In this document: positions 8,584-17,655 of the stretch, piece by piece | How the letters are laid out: each line of letters starts with the position of its first letter | Position numbering within the stretch: the first letter of the stretch is position 1 | Origin: Nocardiopsis sp. ATB16-24 | GTDB lineage: Bacteria > Actinomycetota > Actinomycetes > Streptosporangiales > Streptosporangiaceae | DNA: 64,000 nt | NCBI RefSeq assembly: GCF_030271535.1 | Contig: NZ_JASCXJ010000004.1 | Location: 248,001 to 312,000 of the forward strand | Reading direction: 5' to 3' | Notes under the pieces: generated by a model | What the model was told of the DNA's origin: nothing | Database searches by the model: none | The model's input: only the letters and a program-made list of their open reading frames with translations | Made by a program: the position numbers and the translations under genes

Positions 8584-10458
8584 TCAGCCTGTTCCGTGGA
8601 CGAGGGAGGTGAGGAACCCCTGGGTCTCGGGATCGGTGGAGTACAGAAGGGTGCCGCGCATGCCCCGGGTGAGCAGGACCTTGTACGTGTTGCGGATCAG
8701 GGAGTCGGCCTCCTGATCAGTCGGTTTCCTGAGGAGTTCGGGGTCGCGGCTGGCCTTGCGGTCCACCACCAGACGGCCCTCCCGGAACACCAGGTCCGGG
8801 CCGAGGATCACCCCGGACCAGTCGTACTCGAACCCCTGGGCGGTGTACACGCACCCGACCTGATTGAATCCGCCCTCCTCGGTGGCCCACAGAGCGCTCG
8901 GAGGGGCGTCGGGCAACCAAGTGTCCAGGCGGCTGTTCCACGGGCGCGCCCAGTCACCGATACGGACGTCGTCGGCCAACGGTCCGTTCTTGTCGGCCTT
9001 GCTCCACGGCCAGCAGTAACCGGCGCTCAGCCGGGCGGACTCGCCCCGGTCCAAGGCCGGACGGAGGAGGTCCTCCATCTCGGAGGGGGAGGAGGCCACA
9101 CCCAACTCGAAGGCCTCGTCACCCTCCCAGGGGACGGGCCCGTCAGGGGCCAAGCCCAACAACCGGAGTACCCAGTCCTCGTAGCGGGCGCTGCCACCGC
9201 AGCGGAACTGTCCGGCCAGACTGATCTCGTGTACCTCCATCCCGCGGGCTCTGGCGTGCTCGCGGATGGTCTCCACGGTGCCCATCTCCCCGGGGCGCAC
9301 CACCTGGTGCTCGTCCAGCAGGAAGACCGGCACCCTCGCTGCGGCGAGAAGCTCGTCGACCTGTGGCCGGTCCGTGCGTAGTTCGCGCCTAGTGTACCGG
9401 TTCACGGAGGTTTCCCGGATCCGGTGGGCCTCGTCACAGATCAGCACATCGAACTGGTTCGGGGAGCTCGTCATGAAGCTGTTGAAGTACAGGAACATCT
9501 TCTTGACGCGTGGCTGCCGGTGTCCCGCGACCCGGCGCATCGTCGTGGTGAACGCCTTCGAACCGGTCGCGTGCAGGGCGCTGGTGCCGTTGCGAGACAG
9601 CTCACCGAGCAGGGACAGCGCGATGACGCTCTTGCCGCTGCCAGGACCTCCGCTGATGATCACCGCGGTCTTCCGGTCGTCCTCGTGGGCGCGCTGGACG
9701 GCGTGCATGACGGTCTGGAAGGCCGCCTTTTGGTCATCCAACAGCGTGAACTGGGAACGCTCCCTGACCTCGGCCGCGGCCACCTTCATCAGCTGTCGAC
9801 TGGGTCTGATTCTTCCGGACAGCAGACGGTCCGCCGCCTCCGCACCGGATCTGGGCGCCAACCTGCTGCGGAGGAAGTCCAGGAAGTCTCCACGGCGTTG
9901 AGCGGTGAAGAGCCTGCCCTGGTCGTCCGGGGGCAGGTCGAACAAGTCGCGCACGGCGGGTTCGTGGGCGTTGTGCAGGTAGGCCGCACCCCGCAGCTGT
10001 TTCGCCGGATCCTCGATCGAGGCCACGAAGTCCCCGATCTGGTCACAGTAGCCACGGACCTGCAGTAGCGGGTGGAGCTTGGGGCCTCCAGGCTGGTTGG
10101 GGACCAGCACCATGGCGGGGTCGTCCTCCCAGGACTCGGCCTCGCTCCACTGCTTGAGTTCGACCACGACGTAGCTGGGCTCGTCGGTCTCGGGGTGCTG
10201 CCCGGCCAGAACCACGTCCGCGCGCTTGCTGCACATCGGCAGCTTGTACTCGATCAGCATCTCGACCTCGCCCAGGCCGGCGTCGACCAGGTCGTTGGCG
10301 AGGGTAGGGATGCTCCGTTCCCAGGAGCGGACCTCAGCGGGGCCGGGGGTGTACTTGAAGGTGTGGCGCACATGTTCGGAGATGAGTTTTCCGAGCTCTG
10401 CCTCCAAGGAGGAGCCGTACGTGGACAGGGACGCTGCGGATCGGCGATAGGCCGTCAA
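8584..10458 (-). CDS. PD-(D/E)XK nuclease-DUF2075 helicase, paralogue A
   Basis: 624 residues from TTG 10458, preceded by GGAG with a 6-nt spacer. The open frame continues upstream to 10797, but that part overlaps the divergent EVE-HNH gene and lacks homology to the paralogues. The N-terminal ~120 residues carry a PD-(D/E)XK signature: E in VEMLIEY, D in RADVVL and E-x-K in VELKQW (near residue 100). A DUF2075-type SF1 motor follows: Walker A GGPGSGKS near 267, Walker B LICDEAHR, and late motifs YTAQGFEYD and VLLTRGMRG. It is a predicted ATP-driven DNA nuclease-helicase of the kind found in defence islands. Closest relatives here are the proteins at 15206 and 11565. Divergent from EVE-HNH with a 150-bp spacer. 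Confidence 0.85.
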   Translation of the reverse strand: MTAYRRSAASLSTYGSSLEAELGKLISEHVRHTFKYTPGPAEVRSWERSIPTLANDLVDAGLGEVEMLIEYKLPMCSKRADVVLAGQHPETDEPSYVVVELKQWSEAESWEDDPAMVLVPNQPGGPKLHPLLQVRGYCDQIGDFVASIEDPAKQLRGAAYLHNAHEPAVRDLFDLPPDDQGRLFTAQRRGDFLDFLRSRLAPRSGAEAADRLLSGRIRPSRQLMKVAAAEVRERSQFTLLDDQKAAFQTVMHAVQRAHEDDRKTAVIISGGPGSGKSVIALSLLGELSRNGTSALHATGSKAFTTTMRRVAGHRQPRVKKMFLYFNSFMTSSPNQFDVLICDEAHRIRETSVNRYTRRELRTDRPQVDELLAAARVPVFLLDEHQVVRPGEMGTVETIREHARARGMEVHEISLAGQFRCGGSARYEDWVLRLLGLAPDGPVPWEGDEAFELGVASSPSEMEDLLRPALDRGESARLSAGYCWPWSKADKNGPLADDVRIGDWARPWNSRLDTWLPDAPPSALWATEEGGFNQVGCVYTAQGFEYDWSGVILGPDLVFREGRLVVDRKASRDPELLRKPTDQEADSLIRNTYKVLLTRGMRGTLLYSTDPETQGFLTSLVHGTG

Positions 10459-10608
10459 TTCACACTCCGAAATGACTGTACTCAGGAGGTTTGCGAGAAA
10501 TACGCCGAATGTCGTCGACTCTACGTAGCATAAGGACGCCTGACACTCGAGAGTCAGCGGTCGGGAAGAAGGTTCCCGTGAGGAGACGGGGAAAACAGAG
10601 GGAGGGCT

Positions 10609-11568
10609 GTGCAGGGCGCGGCGGGGAAGAAGGACACCACCGAGGTCTACGTCTACGTCGGCAAGGCGGGAGCGGTGAATCTGGACCGGGGGATCGAGAA
10701 GTCGGTCTGGGGGTGGAAAACCGAAACAGCGGAGGAGAGAGAACACCATGAGGTGCTCACGTCCCTGAAGAAAGGGGATCTTCTCCACCTCGGTCACCTG
10801 GGACTGGGCAGGATCCCCGGCCCGGAGGCCCAGAGCCGGACCGTGGCCAGGCTCGTGACCACCCGGCTGACCGGGGGCCTGTACGAAGACGGATCACACG
10901 TCTGGGACGACGAGGTGTACCCCTACCGGGTGCCCCTCACCGTCGAGGGCACCCGGTACGACGTCACCAAAGACGACATCGGCCCCGAAGCGATCGAGGC
11001 TCTCCGCAAGTCCGCCAGCGGCAAGGGCGGGCCCAAGCTCCCCGAGAACCGCGAGTCCGTCCTGGAACAGCTGCTGAACGAAGCGATCGAGGCACACAAG
11101 GGCACCACCCTCCTGGATCCCGAGGACCCCGCGGACCAGAGGAACCTCGACCTTCCCCCGGTCCTGGACCGTCCCGCCTACGTCTACGCCAGAGCCGAGC
11201 AGAAAAGGCTGCGAGCCGAGAAGCTCGAAGGCAGGACCGAGGTGCCCTGCGACCTGTGCCAGATGGTCCTGCCCACGAGGCTGGTGCACACCGCGCACAT
11301 CAAGCGCCGCAGCGCGAGCTCCCCTCAAGAGCGCGGTGACCTGGGCAACGTCATGAACGCCTGCGTGCTCGGTTGCGACTCCCTCTTCGAACACGGCTTC
11401 GTGTATGTGGATGTCGACGGTTACATCCACGCCTCGGAGCAGGTCAGAACCGATGCCCTCACCACGGCCGTCGAGCGCCTGGGCGGCAGCTGCTCGGCCT
11501 TTTCGCAGAAGAACGCCCACTACTTCGCCTGGCACCGCGAGAACATCGCCAACGTGAAAAAGAGATGA
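10609..11568 (+). CDS. EVE-like domain fused to HNH endonuclease
   Basis: 319 residues from GTG 10609, with GAGGGAGGG just upstream. Residues about 10-120 resemble an EVE/PUA-like fold that reads modified bases: VYVGKAG, SVWGWK, LKKGDLLHLGH, then W-DDEVYPYRV. Residues about 210-290 form an HNH nuclease: zinc-type CDLC near 213, H-TAHIKRR, N-VMNAC and a Gly-Cys-Asp-x-Leu-Phe-x-x-Gly tail, as in McrA-like enzymes. EVE-HNH fusions are predicted restriction factors against modified phage DNA. The stop overlaps the next gene's start by 4 bp (ATGA), so it is probably co-translated with the nuclease-helicase at 11565, suggesting a two-component system. The EVE call is by pattern, not by search. Confidence 0.75.
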   Translation: MQGAAGKKDTTEVYVYVGKAGAVNLDRGIEKSVWGWKTETAEEREHHEVLTSLKKGDLLHLGHLGLGRIPGPEAQSRTVARLVTTRLTGGLYEDGSHVWDDEVYPYRVPLTVEGTRYDVTKDDIGPEAIEALRKSASGKGGPKLPENRESVLEQLLNEAIEAHKGTTLLDPEDPADQRNLDLPPVLDRPAYVYARAEQKRLRAEKLEGRTEVPCDLCQMVLPTRLVHTAHIKRRSASSPQERGDLGNVMNACVLGCDSLFEHGFVYVDVDGYIHASEQVRTDALTTAVERLGGSCSAFSQKNAHYFAWHRENIANVKKR

Positions 11569-13469
11569 TGCCGCAAACACCCCCCAACCCACTCCGGTAC
11601 GTCCACGCCGGCCGGGTCGGCGACGCGGACGAAGACGTGAGAAAGCCGGACTTCGTCGAGCGCTGCGTCCTGGCGTACGGCGAGGCCGGGTTCGGTGAAC
11701 CCGAAGAGTCCGAGATCCGTAGCTGGCGGAACAGTTGGCCGCCACTCCTCGACGCGCTGGTCAGCGCGGGACTGGAGGATCTGTACATCTACCTTGAGTT
11801 CGCGACCCTGGATACCGAAAGCCGTATCGACGCCCTGCTTATCGGCCGACGTGGCTCCGGTGAACTCGCCGCCACCGTGGTGGAGTTGAAGCAGTGGACC
11901 GAGGCGGTTCCCGTGGCCAAGAACCTGGTGCGTTTGCCGGGCGACGAACGGCTGTGGACGCACCCGCTGGCTCAGACCGTCGGGTACATGGCCTTCCTGG
12001 ACCAATGGTTCGAGTCGGACGCCGTCGACCTCGAGACGCGCGGTGTCGTCTTCCTCCACAATGCGACCCGCTCGCAAGCGGCCAGGGTCCAGGAGAGCGG
12101 GGTGCTCCCTCACGGATACCGGGTACCGGTGGTCAGCGGTGAGGACACACGTGCCTCTTCGGGACCGGCCGAACTGCGTGGACTCTTCCAGTGCGGTGAC
12201 CTCCAAGGACCCGACGAGCGTGACCTCGCGAGTTTCACCGAGGCCAGGTGGCGGGGGAGTGAGCCGCTTCTGGACAGTGTGGCCGCAGCGGTGAACGGAG
12301 CCCCCTCGTTCAAGCTCGTCGGAGATCAGCAGACGGCATTGCTGGACATCAGGGCCCGCGTGCAGGAAGCGCTGGACAGTGGCCGACGCACCGTCATCGT
12401 CGTCCAAGGTGGACCGGGTAGTGGAAAAACCGTGCTGGCCATGCGGCTGCTCGGTGAGTACGTGAACAACCCGGCTGTTCGTGCCCGTTACGGAACCCCC
12501 TCCGGAGCACTGACACGTAACCTGCGGGAGATCCTGGAGGTCCCCGGTTCGAACCCCTTGTTCCAGCTTCCCAAGAACAAGGTGAGGGACTCACGGTTGC
12601 TGATCATCGACGAGGTCCACCGCTACCACCGCGGCGGAGGTGGTCTAGGAACCTACGTACTCAAGAACCTGGCCGAGGTACCGGTAGTGGTGCTCTTCCT
12701 CGACGAACGCCAGAGAGTCCGTCCCAGGGAGGGCGTGACCGAACGGGAGATCCGCGGTTTCGCCCAGAACGCCACACCGCCCATCAACGTCGTCACGCAC
12801 AACCTCAACGGAAACTTCCGCTGTAACGGCTCTCGCGAGTTCAACTCCTGGGTCGACGACCTCCTCTACGAACAGCCCCGACCATGGACCGGGACCGACT
12901 ACGACCTGGCTGTCAGCCTCGATCCCTCGGAGATGGAGCAGTGGTTGGAGGAGTCTCTGGAACAGGAGCGAACCGCCCGGATCAGCGCCGGGTTCTGTTG
13001 GGGGTGGGAGGAGGTCCGACTGGGCGAGAAACTACCCGGAGTCAGCATCGAGTGGGAGGACGGGTCTCACGGAGAGACCCGGAAGTGGGAACGCCCGTGG
13101 AACCTGCACAAGGACCAGACGATCGCCGCTGACGGGGAGTTCGTCGGACCGGAGAGCTGGCTGTGGGCCACAGGCCCCGGAGGTGAACGCCAGATCGGCT
13201 GCGTCTACACGGCTCAAGGGCTCGAGTACCACGACGCGGGCGTCATCCTCGGCCCTGACCTCGTTCGTCGTGATGACCGTTGGGAGGCCCACCCAGAGGA
13301 GAGTCGGGATCGGGGGATGCGGGGGGTGGAGAGCAGGGAGTATCTCTCACTCGCAAAGAACATCTACCGGGTACTCATGACCCGGGGTATGAGATCGTGT
13401 CGCCTCTACTCCACGGACGAGGAGACCCAGGAGTTCCTGACCTCCCTCGTTCCGTCGGCCTCAAGGTGA
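11565..13469 (+). CDS. PD-(D/E)XK nuclease-DUF2075 helicase, paralogue B
   Basis: 634 residues from ATG 11565 (a second ATG follows directly at 11568), overlapping the EVE-HNH stop. N-terminal nuclease motifs: YIYLEF, SRIDALLIG and VELKQW near residue 106. Helicase motifs: GGPGSGKT near 281, LIIDEVHR, YTAQGLEYH and VLMTRGMRS. It is the most divergent of the three paralogues but has the same length and architecture. Coupling to the EVE-HNH protein suggests that the HNH protein supplies target recognition and first cleavage while this motor unwinds and degrades. A perfect hairpin terminator follows. Confidence 0.85.
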   Translation: MMPQTPPNPLRYVHAGRVGDADEDVRKPDFVERCVLAYGEAGFGEPEESEIRSWRNSWPPLLDALVSAGLEDLYIYLEFATLDTESRIDALLIGRRGSGELAATVVELKQWTEAVPVAKNLVRLPGDERLWTHPLAQTVGYMAFLDQWFESDAVDLETRGVVFLHNATRSQAARVQESGVLPHGYRVPVVSGEDTRASSGPAELRGLFQCGDLQGPDERDLASFTEARWRGSEPLLDSVAAAVNGAPSFKLVGDQQTALLDIRARVQEALDSGRRTVIVVQGGPGSGKTVLAMRLLGEYVNNPAVRARYGTPSGALTRNLREILEVPGSNPLFQLPKNKVRDSRLLIIDEVHRYHRGGGGLGTYVLKNLAEVPVVVLFLDERQRVRPREGVTEREIRGFAQNATPPINVVTHNLNGNFRCNGSREFNSWVDDLLYEQPRPWTGTDYDLAVSLDPSEMEQWLEESLEQERTARISAGFCWGWEEVRLGEKLPGVSIEWEDGSHGETRKWERPWNLHKDQTIAADGEFVGPESWLWATGPGGERQIGCVYTAQGLEYHDAGVILGPDLVRRDDRWEAHPEESRDRGMRGVESREYLSLAKNIYRVLMTRGMRSCRLYSTDEETQEFLTSLVPSASR

Positions 13470-13473
13470 TCTC

Positions 13474-13503
13474 CGGGTGGTGGGCGTATGTGCCCACCAC
13501 CCG
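13474..13503. terminator. Intrinsic terminator
   Basis: Perfect 12-bp stem (13474-13485 / 13492-13503) with a 6-nt loop, 5 bp after the stop of paralogue B. Confidence 0.85.
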
Positions 13504-13619
13504 TCTCAGAGCACGAGAGCGACCTCCTCTCATGGAAAGAGTTCCTCCCGAGATCCGTCTCGTGACGCCTTCGGCAGAAGTGAGCTCGAACCACTCCATG
13601 AGCCTGCGCTCTGCTTCTG

Positions 13620-14492
13620 TCACCAATGGCCCCTGCGGCTCCACCTGAGCTGGAGTTGACGAAAATCCGGTAGTACGGCGACCTTCGTGGTGTTCTCCGG
13701 TGGCCAGGATTCCTCTTGGACGAAGGGCGCGAGGCAGTAACGGACAGCGGCGGCGTGGCGCCACAGGTCGGGGCAGGTGGCGGCCCCGACGAGGCGTAGG
13801 AGGGCGAGCTTCTCGGTATCTGGGATGTCCCGGGTAGTGCTGAACGTGACGGAAAGGTGTTGGAGCCCTCGTTCCCGCACCTCTGCCAAGGAGGTGGGAG
13901 TCCTGGCCTTGGTCTTTCGTGGATAGCAGATGGCTGCGAAGTCAGGTGAGATTGGAGACGAAGCCGTGTGCGGACTCAAGCCGGCCAGAAATTCTGAGAC
14001 GATGCTGCACCAGACGTGCGCCTCGACAACGTTCTTTATGGTGACTTTGGACTCAATTATCTCGCGGGCGCCCAGGGTGACTCTGTCGACAAAACATTCC
14101 TGCTCTTCTCTCAGTGCTGTGGTTCCGGAAATACTCGCTTTCGCCTGCCTGATGAAGACGGCATGAAGTGCCTCGTCGACAAGGAGTGTCTCGTACCAGG
14201 TGGCTCCTTTCTTTTTGTTGAGAGAGAGGAACTCTATCTCATTCCGGTCGGGAACGTTGCGAGCGGATCGTGTTTTGGTGATGGTGTCTCGCGTGTTCTC
14301 ATGGAACCCGCCGAACACTTTCTGTAGAGATTCGCGAAGGGTTCTGTATTTCTCGGAGTCGGAACAACTGGATGCTCGTATGATGAGGTCTCTCTGATGC
14401 CCGGCGCCACGGCAGTGACAATGGCAGTCCGCCTGTTCAGCTGTTTCGCACGCTGCGTTGTGCCGGGGAGGTGTGAAAGGTGCGTCCGACAA
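13620..14492 (-). CDS. Hypothetical protein of lower GC content
   Basis: 290 codons, clearly poorer in G+C than its neighbours, particularly at 13960-14400, which suggests recent transfer. The N-terminus has a Cys/His cluster (CHCHCRGAGH) that could bind metal. The rest is soluble with several Cys residues and no motif I can name. It sits convergent to paralogue B and in the same orientation as paralogue C. It may be an accessory protein or a cargo gene; the start is not well defined (ATG 14492 taken). Confidence 0.5.
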   Translation of the reverse strand: MSDAPFTPPRHNAACETAEQADCHCHCRGAGHQRDLIIRASSCSDSEKYRTLRESLQKVFGGFHENTRDTITKTRSARNVPDRNEIEFLSLNKKKGATWYETLLVDEALHAVFIRQAKASISGTTALREEQECFVDRVTLGAREIIESKVTIKNVVEAHVWCSIVSEFLAGLSPHTASSPISPDFAAICYPRKTKARTPTSLAEVRERGLQHLSVTFSTTRDIPDTEKLALLRLVGAATCPDLWRHAAAVRYCLAPFVQEESWPPENTTKVAVLPDFRQLQLRWSRRGHW

Positions 14493-15205
14493 CCGGCCTC
14501 CTCATTCAAGGGTGTTCTTCTTCTGAAGGGTCCTGCTCGATGCGGTCAGGTCAGCGGCTTCAGGGGCTGACAACTTCGTAGGTGGGGCTCTAGTTCTCCT
14601 CGATTTTTCGATGGCAAGTAATTATTCGCAATAAGTGATTCGCTTTCGAGGCTCCGCCGAGCTTCTTGCTTATATGACTACCAGCAGTGCGGTGTCGGAT
14701 GATATTTCTTTTCGGATAGATGTGTGTCACTCGATCCAAAGTCACGACGAAGGCACACATAGTGGTGGAAAGCCCCCGGTCTTTTCAGGGACCGTGGTGA
14801 ACCGCTGTGGGCCGCGCGGTTCCCTCTGGGGAGGAAGAGCGCAGGGGTCGCTGCCCGAGTGAGCACAGCCATGGGGCGCGGTTGAGGCCTACGTGGCAGG
14901 GTCACATCGCGACAGGCTGACGTGAGCAACTACAGCTGCTCGTGTGGTCTCGGTGTTCCCCACGGGATCTTGGAGTCGGAACCCGGGCTCCTGAGGCGGA
15001 ACAGAACCCTTCGCATGTTCTTCCATGCACTCCTGAGTAGTGGGGAGTGAAGGTGAAAGTACCTCCCCGGGGGAGGAGGCGGCCCTCCCCGAGCACGGTC
15101 CCGTGCGCACCTCTCCTCCTTCCGAGAGGCCATCGGCCGGTATCTCAGGTGTCCGACCAAGGCCACGGAAGGCGGATGTCTCCTTTCGCAGATACGTCCG
15201 CTGTG
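14493..15205. other. Gene-free, partly AT-rich interval
   Basis: About 700 bp with no supportable gene. The portion 14560-14760 is markedly AT-richer than the genome average. It may be foreign or promoter sequence left between the hypothetical gene and paralogue C. Confidence 0.5.
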
Positions 15206-17113
15206 TCAACTCCGTGCCCTGTCGGGGACCTTGATGGGGCTGTCCGACAGTGAGGGGACCAGGTGTCTCAGATGTTCTTGGAGTTCGGGATCGACGGCGT
15301 AGACGACGGCGCCCTCCATCGCTCGGGTCAGGAGCACCTTGTAGATGTTGCGGATGTAGGTGCCCGCCTCCTCCGCGGGAAGTCTCTGAGGAAGGTTCCT
15401 GTCCTTGTTCTCCCGGTTGTCCGTGGTGAGCACACCGTCACGGAACTTCAGGTCGGGGCCGAGAATGACCCCGGCCCAGTCGTACTCGAAACCCTGTGCC
15501 GTGTAGATACACCCGACTTGGTCCAGCCCGCGTGGGTCGGTGGCCCAAAGCGTTCGCGGTGGCGCGCCTCCGAGGACCGTGTCCCGTTTGTTGTTCCAGG
15601 GCATGGACCAATCACCGATGCGGACGTCGTCGGGTAGGGTGCCGTCCTCATCGGGCTCGCTCCATGGCCAGCAATAGCCCGCGGTCAGACGTGCGGACCG
15701 ACTCTTTTCGGTGAGTTCTCTGAGGACCTCTTCCATCTCTGCCGGTGACTCGGCGAGTCGAAGGATGAAGGCTCCGTCGTCCTCCCACCTGAACGACTCA
15801 TCTTGGGATATGCCAAGAGTTCGCCTCACCCACTCGTCGTAGACCATGCTCCCACCACACCGGAAAAGACCGTTGAGCTGGACATGACGTACCTCGATAC
15901 CCCGTTCGTCCGCGTACCGCCGGATTTCGGTCAAGGAACCGACTTCTGTAGGGCGGATCACCTGGTGGTCGTCCAGAAGGAACACAGGAACCCTGGCGGC
16001 GTTCACCAGTTCCTCGATCTGTGGGCGTTCGGAACGCAGGTCCTTACGTGTCCGCCAGGAATGAGAGGTCTTCCGAAGACGATGAGCCTCGTCGCAGATG
16101 AGTACGTCGATATCGTTACGGCGTGCTCGGGTGTATCCTGAGAAGTAGTCGAACACCCCTCGGAGACTCTTCTGCTCGGGGCCTCCCGCGACCACGGTCC
16201 GGAGAGTTTCGGTGAAGGCGGAGGATCCGGTCGCGTGTCGGACGTTGTACCCCCGGCGCATGAAGGCCCCCAGAAGTTCCAAGGCTACGGCGCTCTTGCC
16301 GCTGCCGGGGCCCCCGGTGACCACCACGATGCGTTTATGGTCGTCGGCGCGTGCCTCCTCGACCGTTCGCAACGCAAGGAGATAGGCCTCCTCTTGTTCT
16401 TGGAGCAGATCGAACTGGCCTCTCCGGGCGAGTTGGCGTGCGCTGAGCTGTGTGGTCGACCGTGTGGGGCGGATCATGGAACCGAGGAGCCTGTCAGCGC
16501 TCGCCGCACCCGAGACGGAGGCGAAGCGTGAGCGAAGGTAGCCGGTCAGCTGGTCGCGTTCGCTCGAACTGAAGACCATGCCGTACCGCTGGTCGGCCTC
16601 CTTGTAGAGATCCTCGATCTGTTCACGAGGGGCATTGTGGAGATAGAGGATTCCGCGTAGTTTTTCTGGATCCTCGTGCAAGCAAGCCAGCTTCTTTCTC
16701 ATGTTCTTGCAATATTTCTCCACCTGGGGGCCGGGGTGGTCACGTTTTCTGCCTGGCACACCTGTGACATCGACCTTCCTTGGTCGGTCGGGCAAGAGTC
16801 GTACCTCGCGCCACTGCTTCAACTCCACGACCAAGAAGCTGTCTTCGCCGGAACCGGGATGGACTCCCGCCAGGACCGCGTCGGCACGTTCACTGTTTCC
16901 AGGGATGGAGTACTCGATCAACACCTCGACCTGACCGAGCCCTGCTCGGATCAGATCGTTGGCGAGCACGGGGAGGCTGTTCGCCCATGACCTGCGCTCC
17001 GAAAGTCCCGTTGACCGGAGAATCATTCGTTTTACACCCTCGAACACCTTTTCCTCGATCTCGTTGGCGGAGAGGGAAGACAGTTCGTGGGCTGACAGGC
17101 GAAGGGCGAACAA
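15206..17113 (-). CDS. PD-(D/E)XK nuclease-DUF2075 helicase, paralogue C
   Basis: 635 residues from TTG 17113, preceded by AGGAG with a 6-nt spacer. Same plan as paralogue A, to which it is visibly closer than to B: nuclease motifs VEVLIEYSIP, SERADAVLAG and VELKQW near residue 94, Walker A GGPGSGKS near 264, Walker B LICDEAHRLR, YTAQGFEYDW and VLLTRAMEG. Predicted DNA nuclease-helicase. It is an independent transcription unit with no EVE or HNH partner, apart from the hypothetical gene downstream. Confidence 0.85.
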   Translation of the reverse strand: MFALRLSAHELSSLSANEIEEKVFEGVKRMILRSTGLSERRSWANSLPVLANDLIRAGLGQVEVLIEYSIPGNSERADAVLAGVHPGSGEDSFLVVELKQWREVRLLPDRPRKVDVTGVPGRKRDHPGPQVEKYCKNMRKKLACLHEDPEKLRGILYLHNAPREQIEDLYKEADQRYGMVFSSSERDQLTGYLRSRFASVSGAASADRLLGSMIRPTRSTTQLSARQLARRGQFDLLQEQEEAYLLALRTVEEARADDHKRIVVVTGGPGSGKSAVALELLGAFMRRGYNVRHATGSSAFTETLRTVVAGGPEQKSLRGVFDYFSGYTRARRNDIDVLICDEAHRLRKTSHSWRTRKDLRSERPQIEELVNAARVPVFLLDDHQVIRPTEVGSLTEIRRYADERGIEVRHVQLNGLFRCGGSMVYDEWVRRTLGISQDESFRWEDDGAFILRLAESPAEMEEVLRELTEKSRSARLTAGYCWPWSEPDEDGTLPDDVRIGDWSMPWNNKRDTVLGGAPPRTLWATDPRGLDQVGCIYTAQGFEYDWAGVILGPDLKFRDGVLTTDNRENKDRNLPQRLPAEEAGTYIRNIYKVLLTRAMEGAVVYAVDPELQEHLRHLVPSLSDSPIKVPDRARS

Positions 17114-17315
17114 GCAGGACTCCTGAGGGATCTCTCACGCGTCATGTCATGACAAAAACCTGAATCAGGTCTTATGACGCCTTGGCACTGCTTTGAGTTC
17201 CTGCAGTCGGATTGATAAGCCACTGCCGCCCCTCCCCTCTCACTGGAGTCCTCTGCTGGGCGGTGAGGCGTAGGGGTACGGGAGACACGCGAAGAACTGG
17301 ACGGGGGCGGATCGC

Positions 17316-17400
17316 ATGTCGGGCCGGTGGCCGGGGTCCCCGGAACTGGGGCGGACCGTCCTCGAACACATCCGGGAGCGGTTCCCGGCAACCGGCGACG
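17316..17400 (+). pseudogene. 5' remnant of pglW
   Basis: ATG 17316 begins a frame reading MSGRW then, after a short gap, VLEHIRERFPATG. This matches the start of the intact PglW at 30725 (MSNRW ... ALEHIRERFPRTG). The DNA upstream also matches (CTGGAC-GGG-GCGGATCG before the ATG), so the copy includes the leader. Homology stops after about 28 codons and hairpin copy 3 follows 38 bp later. The remaining 1400 codons are gone. Confidence 0.75.
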
Positions 17401-17437
17401 CCGTCACGGTGGGGAGCGAGACCGCTCCAAGGGCGGA

Positions 17438-17494
17438 CGAGACCCCCTCCCACGGTCAAAAAAGTGGTGGATTCTGACCGTGGGCGGGGTTCTC
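17438..17494. repeat. Intergenic long hairpin, copy 3
   Basis: CGAGACCCC...CCCACGGTCA pairs with TGACCGTGGG...GGGGTTCTC over about 20 bp, with an A-rich loop start. It is the same family as copies 1 and 2 and lies directly against the truncated pglW 5' end. Confidence 0.7.
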
Positions 17495-17655
17495 ACCGGG
17501 AAACCCCGACCCTCCAGGCCGTGGGGAGGCGGTGACTCTCGTGCGGCCTCGAGGAATCCTTGCGGGTGGCCGTTTCCGGTCACGTCACGGGCTGACTTCC
17601 CGTCGCTTCCCTCGCTAGAGTCACTGCGCCATCACACCCCTACTCGAGGAGTGCA

